Source: Kutzneria sp. CA-103260 (GTDB taxonomy: Bacteria; Actinomycetota; Actinomycetes; Mycobacteriales; Pseudonocardiaceae). Taken from it: a stretch of DNA of 64,000 nt. Below the pieces are notes generated by a model. The model was given only the letters and a program-made list of their open reading frames with translations. It searched no databases and was not told the DNA's origin. A program made the position numbers and the translations under genes. Numbering within the stretch: the stretch's first letter is position 1; each line of letters opens with the position of its first letter. Location: assembly GCF_018263855.1 (NCBI RefSeq), contig NZ_CP073318.1, positions 8,742,001 through 8,806,000 of the forward strand. Direction: 5' to 3'. Below, in pieces: positions 23,908 to 34,674 of this stretch.

Positions 23908-26217
23908 TCAGCCCTGGTGCGGCACCAGGGCCATGCTGCTGGTGATCGCGGACACTCCGGTCAGTCCTTGAATCTGACGCGCCCGCCCGTTGGACGACGC
24001 CCGCTCACCCCAGAACCACACGGTTCCATCGGACTTCAGGCCGTAGCCGGCGTCGACAGCGACGGCGATGGCGATGGCGATGGCGATGGCGATGGCGATG
24101 GACGTGATACCCGAGACGTCCTGCGCCTGCGTGACCGTGTACTGCCAGCTGTCATCGAACTTCCCGTTGTCCAGCCGCCCGTACCGGGTGTTGCCCCAGC
24201 CCCAGACCGTGCCGTCCGATTTCACGGCCAGGCCGAAGTCCTGCTGCGCGGCAACGGAAACGATGTTGGTGAGACCGGGGATCTGCACCGGGGACGTTGC
24301 GTCACCGCTGGCACTGCCGGTATTCAACCCGTTCGCACCCTTACCCCACACCCACACCGTGCCGTCCGACTTGACCGCGTATCCCTGCCCGTCGCCGCCG
24401 GCGATCCCGGTCACGCCGGTCAGCTCCGGAACTTGCGTCGCGGCCAGGAAGTTGGCGCAAAAGCCACTCGTGCACGGCCCGTCACCGAACCCGCCATGCT
24501 GGTCGTCGCCCCAGGCCCAGACGGTGCCGTCGGACTTCAGCGCGTAGCTGTCAACGGCTCCACTGGCTATGGCGGTGATGTCGGAGAGGCCTTGGATGTG
24601 GTTGCCGGTCAAGGCGAACTGGCCATCCGACGCGTTGATGATGGGGTAGACCGTCTGCACCGTGCCATCGGTCATCAGCACGATCGCCCTCGAGAAGTTC
24701 GTGGGGCTGTTGGCCACCGCCCGAACACCGGTCAGCCCCGGCACTCGTACCGGCACGTTCTGCGCGCACACGCTCGTGTTGCTCGTCGCGGCGTTGGAGC
24801 ACTGCGGCGTGTTGCCCCGCGACTTGTCGCCGTAGTTGCTGCCCGCAGCCCAAAGCGTGCCGTCGCCGCGCAAGGCGAGCGAGGTGTCACCGAGGCTGGC
24901 GATAGACGTGACGTCGGTCAGACCGAACACCCCGGCGGGCACATCCGTCCTCGCGCCGTAGGTTCGGTTGCCGAGTTGGCCGTACTCGTTGCTGCCCCAG
25001 GTGTAGACGCAGCCGGCGGTGCAGTGCGTGGTGCGCGGCGCGAAGTAGCCGGCGATGTCCAGGACCAGGTCCACCGATCCGCCGTGGCTGTACAGATCCA
25101 GCTTCCGGTCGGCGCTGACCGCCACCACCGCCAGGTTCGGCGAGGTCTGTCCGCCCACCAGGTTCAGGTTCGACGGACCGTTCGCGTCCCGTCCGGCCCC
25201 GTCCGGATACGCCGCCACATACGTGTTCGCGGTCGGGTTGGTCCCGGTCAGGTTCGCGACGATCGCCGTCGCACTCATCGGCACCCGACTCGACAGATCG
25301 AGCTTCGCCGTCACGTCCGATCCCAGCGTGCCGATGTCGCTTCGATCGGCGCTGATCCCGTACCGCGTGTCCAGCACTCGGGCCGGGCTCAGCGGGCTGA
25401 ACGTCGCCGTCGAGTCGCTGGAGTAGTAGCCCGCCACGTCGGCGATCAGGTCCACCGACCCAGAGTGGTTGTACAGATCGACCTTCGCCCCGGCCCCCAA
25501 CTGCACGGTCACCAGGTTCGGCCGCGTCTCGCCGGCTGCCAGGTTCAGCGCCGACGACGCCGGCTGGGGCTGACCGTCCGGCCACACCGACACGAACGTG
25601 TCTGTGGTCGTGTCGGTCCCGGTCAGATTCAGCACCACAGCCGACGCCGTGCTCGGTACTTTGCCCGACAGGTCCAGCACCCGGGTGGAGTTCGGCCCCA
25701 GCGCGCCACCGCTGTCGCGGGTGTCCAACGCCCGCACGGGAGTCAGCGCGGTGTACCCGACCCCGGCGCTCGGCGAGTAGTAGCCAGCAAGATCGGCAAC
25801 CAGGTCCACCGACCCCGTGTGGTTGTACAGATCGACCTTGGCCCCGGCCCCCAGCTGCACCGTCACCAGATTTGCGGAGGTCTGTCCTGCCACCAGGTTC
25901 AGGTTCGAGCTGATCGGCCTCGGCACCCCATCCGGCCACGCCGTCACGTTGGTCGACGCGGTCACGTCGGTGCCCGTCAGATTGAGCACCACGGCCGTCG
26001 CGTCCGCGGGCACCGCACCGGAAAGATCCAGCACCCGCGACTGGTCCGCTCCGACCGCCCCGCCGCCATCCCGGGTGTCCAACACCCGCGTCGGCGCCAC
26101 CGCCGTATACCCGTTGCTGTCCGGCACCACCCCCGCCGGCACATCCTGCGCCGCCGCCACTCCAGCTCCACCCACGACCACCGTCACAACGGCAGCCGCC
26201 ACCACCACACGTCTCAT
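23908..26217 (-). CDS. Large secreted protein: three beta-repeats plus RCC1-like repeats
   Basis: 769 aa. Signal peptide (MRRVVVAAAVVTVVVGGAGVAAAQ). Residues ~35-400 are three ~120-residue repeats, each with the pattern PTRVLDTRDGGG ... VVLNLTGT ... NLVTVQLGAGAKVDLYNH-GSVDL-AD-AGYY. Residues ~405-769 form RCC1-type propeller blades (VYTWGSNEYGQLGN, VWAWGDDQHGGFGDG, VWGWGNTRYGRLDNG, VWFWGE) with ALKSDGTVW repeats. Likely a surface or secreted binding protein; no catalytic motif. AGGGGGGAAG lies 5 bases before the ATG. An (Ile-Ala)n tract near residue 715 is encoded by a hexanucleotide repeat. No partner gene is linked. Confidence 0.88.
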   Translation of the reverse strand: MRRVVVAAAVVTVVVGGAGVAAAQDVPAGVVPDSNGYTAVAPTRVLDTRDGGGAVGADQSRVLDLSGAVPADATAVVLNLTGTDVTASTNVTAWPDGVPRPISSNLNLVAGQTSANLVTVQLGAGAKVDLYNHTGSVDLVADLAGYYSPSAGVGYTALTPVRALDTRDSGGALGPNSTRVLDLSGKVPSTASAVVLNLTGTDTTTDTFVSVWPDGQPQPASSALNLAAGETRPNLVTVQLGAGAKVDLYNHSGSVDLIADVAGYYSSDSTATFSPLSPARVLDTRYGISADRSDIGTLGSDVTAKLDLSSRVPMSATAIVANLTGTNPTANTYVAAYPDGAGRDANGPSNLNLVGGQTSPNLAVVAVSADRKLDLYSHGGSVDLVLDIAGYFAPRTTHCTAGCVYTWGSNEYGQLGNRTYGARTDVPAGVFGLTDVTSIASLGDTSLALRGDGTLWAAGSNYGDKSRGNTPQCSNAATSNTSVCAQNVPVRVPGLTGVRAVANSPTNFSRAIVLMTDGTVQTVYPIINASDGQFALTGNHIQGLSDITAIASGAVDSYALKSDGTVWAWGDDQHGGFGDGPCTSGFCANFLAATQVPELTGVTGIAGGDGQGYAVKSDGTVWVWGKGANGLNTGSASGDATSPVQIPGLTNIVSVAAQQDFGLAVKSDGTVWGWGNTRYGRLDNGKFDDSWQYTVTQAQDVSGITSIAIAIAIAIAIAVAVDAGYGLKSDGTVWFWGERASSNGRARQIQGLTGVSAITSSMALVPHQG
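24061..24102 (+). repeat. GATGGC hexanucleotide tandem repeat inside the RCC1-type gene
   Basis: Five exact GATGGC units (24067-24096) flanked by one variant on each side (GACGGC, GATGGA), seven units in all. On the coding (minus) strand it encodes alternating Ile-Ala, and length changes stay in frame. Confidence 0.9.
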
Positions 26218-26376
26218 CTGGTCTTCCCCCCTGTACGCGGACCCACAAAGTCACGCGCGACCAGACGCTAGTTCCACCGCTTCCCCCCAACAAGACACCA
26301 ACCGGCCTACCCCGGGGGCGAGCGAAGCGAAGCCTGATCGACAGGCGATGGCGAGCGCAGCGAGCCGAGCCCGAAC

Positions 26377-26434
26377 GGGGGTGCAGGGGGGCGAAGCCCG
26401 CCCTGCCTTGGGGTCTGGGGCGAGAGCCCCAGTG
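26377..26434 (+). repeat. tRNA-adjacent GC-rich palindromic repeat, copy 2
   Basis: Same element as at 6559, beginning GGGGTGCAGGGGGGCGAAGC and including CTGGGGCGAGAGCCCCAG. It lies 3' of the minus-strand tRNA-Ala. The remaining 26218-26376 and 26435-26493 hold further short GCGAAGC-type inverted repeats (e.g. GGACGCGAAGCGTCC, 26457-26471) and no gene. Confidence 0.8.
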
Positions 26435-26493
26435 TGATGACGAGCGAGCGAGGCTAGGACGCGAAGCGTCCAGCACAGCTCGCCACGAGCGAG

Positions 26494-26566
26494 TGGAGAC
26501 AAGGGGAATCGAACCCCTAACCCCCGCCTTGCAAAGGCGGTGCTCTGCCAATTGAGCTATGTCCCC
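26494..26566 (-). tRNA. alaT: tRNA-Ala(TGC)
   Basis: 73 nt. Acceptor GGGGACA with TGTCTCC (one G:U pair), discriminator A, D-arm AGCTCAATTGGCAGAGC, anticodon loop CTTTGCAAG giving TGC, and T-arm AGGGG-TTCGATT-CCCCT. CCA not encoded. The tRNA-Ala/tRNA-Ile pair beside gyrA is the same as in M. tuberculosis. Confidence 0.97.
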
Positions 26567-26613
26567 GAGGGGCCCGCGGGCTCAGACCGCGCTACCCCGA
26601 TGATCGTCCAACC

Positions 26614-26733
26614 TCAGTCGGTCGGAGCCGTAGCCTCGCGCCACAGGTCGGCCTCGGCCTTGGCGGAGCGCTGCTTCCGCACGATGAACAGCACGACCCC
26701 GGCCACAGCCACGAGCGCGATGAGCTTCTTCAC
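26614..26733 (-). CDS. DLW-39 family small membrane protein
   Basis: 39 aa. GTG start with AAGGAGG nine bases upstream. One membrane helix (KLIALVAVAGVVLFIV), then a charged tail containing the DLW motif (AEADLWREAT). Length and motif match the DLW-39 family of actinobacteria exactly. Its function is not known. It sits between tRNA-Ala and tRNA-Ile, downstream of gyrA/DUF3566. Confidence 0.88.
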   Translation of the reverse strand: MKKLIALVAVAGVVLFIVRKQRSAKAEADLWREATAPTD

Positions 26734-26863
26734 GTCTGGTCGCCTCCTTGGCGCTTGCCACCCCATAAGACAGGACAGGTAGTCCCAACATACACGTCGC
26801 CCCGCTGGGATGACTCCCGCCGCCGGCTCACCCTCGGCCCCACTGTCGCTGTCACATCGGAGC

Positions 26864-26920
26864 GGGGGTGCAGGGGGGCGGAGCCCGCCCATGCCTGGGG
26901 GCATGGGGCGCGAGCCCCAC
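26864..26920 (+). repeat. tRNA-adjacent GC-rich palindromic repeat, copy 3
   Basis: A more diverged copy of the element at 6559 and 26377: GCGGGGGTGCAGGGGGGCGG start, variant centre, and GGGGCGCGAGCCCCAC end. Located 3' of the minus-strand tRNA-Ile and past its terminator hairpin. Confidence 0.75.
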
Positions 26921-26940
26921 AAGAAGCCAGAAACGATAAA

Positions 26941-26965
26941 TGCCTGGAAGCGAAGCTTCCAGGCA
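26941..26965 (-). terminator. Terminator downstream of tRNA-Ile
   Basis: TGCCTGGAAGC / GCTTCCAGGCA, an 11-bp perfect stem with a 3-base loop, followed on the minus strand by TTTATCGTTTC. Lies 21 bases after the tRNA 3' end. Confidence 0.75.
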
Positions 26966-26986
26966 CACCTCACCCAATCGGTTCGG

Positions 26987-27060
26987 TGGGCCCAGGAGGA
27001 CTTGAACCTCCGACCTCTTCGTTATCAGCGAAGCGCTCTAACCGCCTGAGCTATGGGCCC
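26987..27060 (-). tRNA. ileT: tRNA-Ile(GAT)
   Basis: 74 nt. Acceptor GGGCCCA with TGGGCCC, discriminator A, D-arm AGCTCAGGCGGTTAGAGC, anticodon loop CTGATAA with anticodon GAT, and T-arm GGAGG-TTCAAGT-CCTCC. CCA not encoded. Confidence 0.97.
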
Positions 27061-27109
27061 TTACGGGAGAAGAGATTACCGCACTCCTCTCCCCTGATCC
27101 AAACCGGGT

Positions 27110-27961
27110 CTACTCCCGCTCGGAGAGGGTCACCTCGACGCCTCCGGCCAGGTCAGCGCACACGTTGTAGATGAAGGAGCTGACGGTGGCCATCGCCGTG
27201 AACAGGATCACGTTCACGAGTCCGACGACGGCGGCGACGCCGAAGACGCGGCCGGCGCTGATCAGGTCGCCGCCGCTGTTGTCGCCGCCCTGCACGAGGT
27301 CGTTGTAGGTGCCGTTGAGCTTGGTCCACACGTTCATGCCACCGAGCACGCTGTACAGCACGCCGACGGCGACCATCCAGACCAGGAACATGGCGAAGCC
27401 GAGCACCAGCGCCAGTTTGAGCACCGACCACGGGTCGACGCGCTTGATCTGGAGGCTGGCCCGCCGCGGTCCCCGGCCGGGGCGGCGCAGCGCGGTGGGC
27501 GCGGCGGTGCCTCGAGGCGGGGTGGCGGTGGGGCCGCCGAGGTTGACCGAGGTCCGGGTGGACACGGTGGGCGAGTCCAGCGGGCTGGCGACCGGCGCGG
27601 GCGGCACGGACGGTGCGACCGGCCGGAAGTTGGTGGTGGCCTGCGAGCTGGTGTCGACCGGTTCGTGCTCGTACGCGGTGGACGCGATGGTGGTGCTCGC
27701 GGCGGCCGCCGCCGTGTCGGCGGTGACCCGCTGCCAGGGCGGCGGCGCCGAGGAGGCCGCCGGCTCGGCCGCGGCGGCGTCCCCGGCACGGAACTTGGCG
27801 GTTTCCTGCTCGTGACTGGCGGCGCCGTTGGTCGCCGGCGCGGCCGCGGCCGCGGGCTGCGCCGGCTGGGCCGGGGCTTCCTCGGTCGCGACCGACTTCT
27901 TCTCGACCTGGTCGTGCTCGGTCTTGGCGTCCGGCTGTTCCGGGTTCTCCGGAGTTGTCAC
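27110..27961 (-). CDS. DUF3566 membrane protein (Rv0007 type)
   Basis: 283 aa. A long disordered cytoplasmic N-terminus (~165 residues) rich in Ala, Pro, Thr and charged residues, then LQIKRVDPWSVLK, which opens the DUF3566 domain, and two membrane helices (LALVLGFAMFLVWMVAVGVLY and VAAVVGLVNVILFTAMATV) around an outer loop with GGMNVWTKLN. Always next to gyrA in actinobacteria. Function unknown; the many Thr residues in the tail make kinase control plausible but unproven. The GTG start follows GAGG, 45 bp after the gyrA stop, probably in one transcript with gyrA. Confidence 0.92.
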   Translation of the reverse strand: MTTPENPEQPDAKTEHDQVEKKSVATEEAPAQPAQPAAAAAPATNGAASHEQETAKFRAGDAAAAEPAASSAPPPWQRVTADTAAAAASTTIASTAYEHEPVDTSSQATTNFRPVAPSVPPAPVASPLDSPTVSTRTSVNLGGPTATPPRGTAAPTALRRPGRGPRRASLQIKRVDPWSVLKLALVLGFAMFLVWMVAVGVLYSVLGGMNVWTKLNGTYNDLVQGGDNSGGDLISAGRVFGVAAVVGLVNVILFTAMATVSSFIYNVCADLAGGVEVTLSERE

Positions 27962-28006
27962 GAGAGGTCCTCAGTCAGCTTGTCGTTGTCTTCCCGGTGG
28001 CGCTGC

Positions 28007-30520
<2,514 letters not shown>

Positions 30521-30572
30521 GACTGGGAGTTCCTTTCACACAAGGCGAGGAGGAGGCGGTGGGGCCGGGACG

Positions 30573-32549
30573 TCACACGTCGAGGAACTTGACGTCCTTG
30601 GCGTTGCGGGTGATGAAGGACCGCCGGGCCTCGACGTCCTCGCCCATCAGCACGCTGAACAGCTCGTCGGCGGTGGCCGCGTCGTCCATGGTGACCTGGA
30701 GCAGCACGCGGTTGCCCGGGTCCATGGTGGTCTCCCACAGCTCCTGGGCGTTCATCTCGCCGAGGCCCTTGTAGCGCTGGACGCTGTCGTCCTTGCCGAT
30801 CCTCTTGCCGGCGGCCAGCCCGGCCTCGATCAGGCCGTCGCGCTCGCGGTCGGAGTAGGCGTACTCCGGCTCCACGCCGCGCTGCCACTTGATCTTGTAG
30901 AGCGGCGGCTGGGCCAGGTAGACGTGCCCGTGCTCGATGAGCGGCCGCATGAACCGGAACAGCAGCGTGAGCAGCAGGGTCCGAATGTGCTGGCCGTCGA
31001 CGTCGGCGTCGGCCATCAGCACGATCTTGTGGTACTTGAGCTTGGTCAGGTCGAAGTCGTCGTGGATGCCGGTGCCGAAGGCAGTGATCATGCTCTGCAC
31101 CTCGGTGTTCTTCAGCACACGGTCGATGCGCGCCTTCTCCACGTTGATGATCTTGCCCCGGATCGGCAGGATCGCCTGGTACATGGAGTCCCGGCCCTCC
31201 TTGGCCGAGCCGCCCGCCGAGTCACCCTCGACGATGTAGATCTCGCACTCTTCCGGGTCGGTGGACCGGCAGTCCTTGAGCTTGCCGGGCAGGCCGCCGA
31301 TGTCCAGCGCGCCCTTGCGGCGGACCAGCTCGCGGGCCTTGCGGGCGGCCAGCCGGGCCTGCGCCGAGGACACCGCCTTGTTGATGATGATCTTGGCCTC
31401 GGCCGGGTGCCGGTCGAACCAGTCGGCGATCCACTCGTTGCAGGCCTTCTGCACGAAGGACTTGGCCGAGGTGTTGCCGAGCTTGGTCTTGGTCTGGCCC
31501 TCGAACTGGGGCTCCTTGAGCTTGACCGAGACGATGGCGGCCAGGCCCTCGCGAATGTCCTCGCCGGAGAGGTTGCCGTCCTTCTCCTTGACCAGCTTCT
31601 TGTCCTTGGCGTACTCGTTCACCACTCGGGTGAGCGCGGCTCGGAAGCCCTCCTCGTGGGTGCCGCCCTCGTGGGTGTTGATCGTGTTGGCGAAGGTGTA
31701 GACCGACTCCGAGTAGCCGGTGTTCCACTGCATGGCGATCTCGACCTCGAGGTCGTCGCCCTTGGCGTCGAAGGCCACGACCTTCTCGTGCAGCGCCTCG
31801 CGGGACCGGTTGATGTGCCGGACGAAGTCCTCGAGACCGCCCGGGTAGTGGAAGGTCTGCTCCTTGACCCGCGCCACCTGGCCGTCCGCGTCGGCCTCGG
31901 CCTCCTCCTCGGAGACCCGCTCGTCGCGCAGCACGATGGTCAGGCCCTTGTTCAGGAAGGCCATCTCCTGCAGGCGGCGGGCCACCGTCTCCAGGTTGTA
32001 CTCGGTGGTCTCGAAGATCTCCGGGTCGGCCCAGTAGGTGATGGTGGTGCCGGTCTCGGTGGTCGCCTCGCCCTTGTTCAGCGGGCCGGTCGGCACCGAG
32101 TTCAGATAGGACTGGGTCCACACGAAGCCGTCGCGCTTGATCTTCACCTCGAGCCGGGTGGCCAGCGCGTTGACCACGGAGACGCCGACGCCGTGCAGAC
32201 CGCCGGAGACCGCGTAGGAGTCGCTGTCGAACTTGCCGCCGGCGTGCAGCGTGGTCAGCACCAGCTCGACGGCCGGCTTCTTCTCCACCGGGTGCTCGTC
32301 GACCGGGATGCCACGGCCGTCGTCGATGCACTCGATGCCGCCGTCGGCCCGCAGCACCAGCACGACCTTGGTGGCGTAGCCGGCCATGGCCTCGTCGACC
32401 GAGTTGTCGACGACCTCCCAGATGAGGTGGTGCAGGCCGCGCTCGCCGGTGGAGCCGATGTACATGCCCGGCCGCTTGCGGACCGCCTCGAGACCCTCGA
32501 GGACGGTGATGGACTTGGCGCTGTACTCAGCGTTGGTGTTGGCAGCCAC
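30573..32549 (-). CDS. gyrB: DNA gyrase subunit B
   Basis: 658 aa. GHKL ATPase domain (ITVLEGLEAVRKRPGMYIG, GGLHGVGVSVVNALA), transducer, and TOPRIM domain with EGDSAGG and the DADVDGQHI metal site. Start: GTG 32549 is chosen. A longer frame to GTG 32633 exists, but a clear TATACT -10 at 32650-32645 would place transcription start about 5 bases before that codon. The shorter protein begins VAANTNAEYSAKSITVLEGL, like mycobacterial GyrB, and has GGGAGA upstream. Confidence 0.97.
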   Translation of the reverse strand: MAANTNAEYSAKSITVLEGLEAVRKRPGMYIGSTGERGLHHLIWEVVDNSVDEAMAGYATKVVLVLRADGGIECIDDGRGIPVDEHPVEKKPAVELVLTTLHAGGKFDSDSYAVSGGLHGVGVSVVNALATRLEVKIKRDGFVWTQSYLNSVPTGPLNKGEATTETGTTITYWADPEIFETTEYNLETVARRLQEMAFLNKGLTIVLRDERVSEEEAEADADGQVARVKEQTFHYPGGLEDFVRHINRSREALHEKVVAFDAKGDDLEVEIAMQWNTGYSESVYTFANTINTHEGGTHEEGFRAALTRVVNEYAKDKKLVKEKDGNLSGEDIREGLAAIVSVKLKEPQFEGQTKTKLGNTSAKSFVQKACNEWIADWFDRHPAEAKIIINKAVSSAQARLAARKARELVRRKGALDIGGLPGKLKDCRSTDPEECEIYIVEGDSAGGSAKEGRDSMYQAILPIRGKIINVEKARIDRVLKNTEVQSMITAFGTGIHDDFDLTKLKYHKIVLMADADVDGQHIRTLLLTLLFRFMRPLIEHGHVYLAQPPLYKIKWQRGVEPEYAYSDRERDGLIEAGLAAGKRIGKDDSVQRYKGLGEMNAQELWETTMDPGNRVLLQVTMDDAATADELFSVLMGEDVEARRSFITRNAKDVKFLDV

Positions 32550-32644
32550 GAGTTTTGCTGTCTCCCTCTGGGACGCCACGCAGGACTGGTTTGCGAGCCT
32601 GCGCGGACGACCGTCCAGCGCTGCCGTGCTCACATCCTCCCGAA

Positions 32645-32650
32645 AGTATA
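32645..32650 (-). promoter_or_regulatory. Probable -10 element of the gyrB promoter
   Basis: TATACT on the minus strand, nearly the TATAAT consensus, in otherwise GC-rich DNA. About 90 bases of leader would precede the chosen gyrB start. No good -35 hexamer is seen 16-18 bases upstream. Confidence 0.5.
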
Positions 32651-32797
32651 CCGGGAGAGCCTGCCGAAAAGGCCGCTAGGACCCGCCTGAGAACGTCACA
32701 GAAGCCCGGAAGTGAGTGAACGAAGGTCCGCGGGGCTGCGGATGTCACTCGGTCCGGCTACGTTCGTCTCCGTGAGCCGTGATTTCCCCGCTGCCGT

Positions 32798-32811
32798 GTT
32801 TCCCGTGAAAC
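32798..32811. promoter_or_regulatory. parS-like site, one mismatch
   Basis: GTTTCCCGTGAAAC differs from the perfect parS GTTTCACGTGAAAC at one base. It lies between DUF721 and gyrB, about 5 kb from oriC on the opposite arm from parAB. Confidence 0.5.
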
Positions 32812-32819
32812 ATGGTGTG

Positions 32820-33548
32820 TCAGCCGTAGGTGTCGCGTGGTCCGCGACCTGGGGCATGTAGCGGGCCGAATCGCCAGTTGGGGGCCGACGGGCCCTGCAC
32901 CTTGAGCCGCTTGACCACGTTCGGGCCGACGCCCTTGGCGATCTGCTGCAGCAGCTGGCGCTGGAGCAGCCGGAGCTGGGTCGCCCAGGCCGTCGACTCG
33001 GCCTGCACCACCAGCTCCCCCTCACGCAACGTCACCGGCTTCGCGTGCTGGGCCACCTCGGCGCCGACCAGGTGCGGCCACTTGGCGAACACCTGGCCGC
33101 CGGAGAGCTGATCGCTCCAGCCGCGGTCCATGGCCAACCGGGACACCAGCCGGCCGAGCGGCTGCGGGTCCCGGTCGTCGGCCCCGGACCCCGACCAGCG
33201 CCGCCGGCGGCCGCGCTTGACCGCGGGCATCGTGCGCTTCGACGGCTTGCGGGCCTTCGACGCCTCGCGGGCCGCGGCCAGCGCCGCACGGGCCAGATCC
33301 GACCCCTTCAGTCCCTCGGGCAGCCGGTCGTTCACTCGTTCGGGTTGTCCACCATCAGGTGACGGGTTGGGGGTAGATACCGCCCGGTTTGCTCCATTTG
33401 CCGCATTTTCGGCCGGTGTGGCTGGCGATCGATGCCCCCGAGTCACCGAGTTATCCACACCATCCACAGGTTTATCCCCAGATGTGGGGTACGCCGAGCC
33501 ATCCATGCGTACCCCTAGTGGCGGATTGCCCGCGAGCTCATCAGACAC
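32820..33548 (-). CDS. DUF721/DciA-like protein (Rv0004 type)
   Basis: 242 aa. The C-terminal ~100 residues are the DUF721 (DciA-like) domain: LVSRLAMDRGWSDQLSGG, FAKWPHLVGAEVAQHAKPVTL, VVQAESTAWATQLRLLQ, ending GPRDTYG as in Rv0004. The family includes the replicative-helicase loader/operator DciA. The N-terminal ~75 residues are extra compared with M. tuberculosis and of low complexity. Their coding DNA holds DnaA boxes. The GTG start overlaps the recF end by 8 bases; an internal GTG at 33335 would give a protein nearer family length. Confidence 0.88.
   Translation of the reverse strand: MSDELAGNPPLGVRMDGSAYPTSGDKPVDGVDNSVTRGHRSPATPAENAANGANRAVSTPNPSPDGGQPERVNDRLPEGLKGSDLARAALAAAREASKARKPSKRTMPAVKRGRRRRWSGSGADDRDPQPLGRLVSRLAMDRGWSDQLSGGQVFAKWPHLVGAEVAQHAKPVTLREGELVVQAESTAWATQLRLLQRQLLQQIAKGVGPNVVKRLKVQGPSAPNWRFGPLHAPGRGPRDTYG
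33345..33480 (+). promoter_or_regulatory. DnaA-box cluster in the 5' part of the DUF721 gene
   Basis: TTATCCACA (33451-33459) is exact. TTATCCCCA (33472-33480) and TTGTCCACC (33345-33353) match 8 of 9, and CCATCCACA (33460-33468) 7 of 9. All share one orientation. They fall in the variable N-terminal coding region of DUF721, just downstream of recF. Confidence 0.6.
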
Positions 33549-34674
33549 GGTTCACCTCGCCGTCGCGGACCTCGTACCGGGCGCCGGCCAACTCCTCCGG
33601 CACGTCCTCGGCGACCGCCGCGGTCACGAGCACCTGCTCCGCGTTCGCCGCCACCTTCGCCAGCTGCTGCCGCCGCCTGCGGTCCAGCTCGGCGAACACG
33701 TCGTCGAGCACCAGCACCGGCTCGGCCCCATCATCGCGCAGCAGGTCGTACGCGCCCAGCCGCAACGCCAGCGCGAAGGACCATGACTCTCCGTGACTCG
33801 CGTAGCCCTTGGCCGGGTTGTCGCCGAGAGCCAGCTCCAACTCGTCCCGGTGCGGGCCGACCAGGCAGACGCCCCGCTCCACCTCCTGCGGACGGACCCG
33901 GGCGATCTCCGTGAGCAGCGCCGCCTCCAGCTCCGCGACATCCGCCCGTTCCCGCTGCGGCAGCGCGTCGCCCAACGTCGACCGGTACCGGATGGAGACC
34001 GGCCGCGACTCCGGCGCGACCCCCGCGTAGTTGGCCGCGACCAGCGGCGCGAGGTCGTCGATCAGGTCGAGCCGGCCGGCCAGCAGCTGCGCGCCCTGCG
34101 CGGCCAGGTGGCCGTCCCACACCTCCAACGTGCTGAGGTCGCCACGACCGCCGGCCCGGCGCGCCGCACCCGCCGACTTCAACAGAGCACTGCGCTGCTT
34201 GAGCACACGCTCGTAGTCGGAGCGGATGCCGGCATACCGAGGTGCCCGCGCGACCAGCAGGTCGTCCATGAACTTGCGGCGCTCGCCGGGATCGCCGCGG
34301 ACCAGCGCCAGGTCCTCCGGCGCGAACAACACAGTGCGCAGGATGCCCAGCACCTCGCGCGGGCGAGGCACCGGGCCGCGGTTGATCCGCGCCCGGTTGG
34401 CCTTGCCCGGCGTGATCTCCAGTTCGACCAGCAGCTCGCGGCCGGCGTTGACCACGGCGGTCCGGATCACCGCCCGTGGGCTGCCGGACCGCACGAGCGG
34501 GGCATCCGAGGCCACCCGGTGCGAACCCAGGGTGGCCACGTAGCCGATCGCCTCGACCAGGTTGGTCTTGCCCTGGCCGTTGGAGCCGACGAACACGCTC
34601 ACGCCGGGGTCGAACGCCAGGTCGGCGTGCGCCCAGGAGCGGAAGTCGACGACCTGGAGGTGTCTGACGTACAT
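33541..34674 (-). CDS. recF: DNA repair/recombination protein RecF
   Basis: 377 aa SMC-like ATPase. Walker A GSNGQGKTNL (residues 30-39), the conserved N-terminus MYVRHLQVVDFRSW, signature region with SFALALRLGAYDLL, and Walker B VLVLDDVFAELD. Loads RecA at gaps with RecO/RecR. The frame stays open far upstream into gnd, but MYVRHLQ is the family start and its ATG shares one base with the gnd stop (TGATG). Confidence 0.97.
   Translation of the reverse strand: MYVRHLQVVDFRSWAHADLAFDPGVSVFVGSNGQGKTNLVEAIGYVATLGSHRVASDAPLVRSGSPRAVIRTAVVNAGRELLVELEITPGKANRARINRGPVPRPREVLGILRTVLFAPEDLALVRGDPGERRKFMDDLLVARAPRYAGIRSDYERVLKQRSALLKSAGAARRAGGRGDLSTLEVWDGHLAAQGAQLLAGRLDLIDDLAPLVAANYAGVAPESRPVSIRYRSTLGDALPQRERADVAELEAALLTEIARVRPQEVERGVCLVGPHRDELELALGDNPAKGYASHGESWSFALALRLGAYDLLRDDGAEPVLVLDDVFAELDRRRRQQLAKVAANAEQVLVTAAVAEDVPEELAGARYEVRDGEVNRV

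Noticed and set aside
24068..26271. Several plus-strand frames antisense to the RCC1-type gene
   Set aside because: Repetitive shadow translations without signals; the minus-strand gene has a signal peptide, ribosome-binding site and repeats.
32550..32633. 28-codon N-terminal extension of gyrB
   Set aside because: Incompatible with the probable promoter position and absent from homologues as I recall them.
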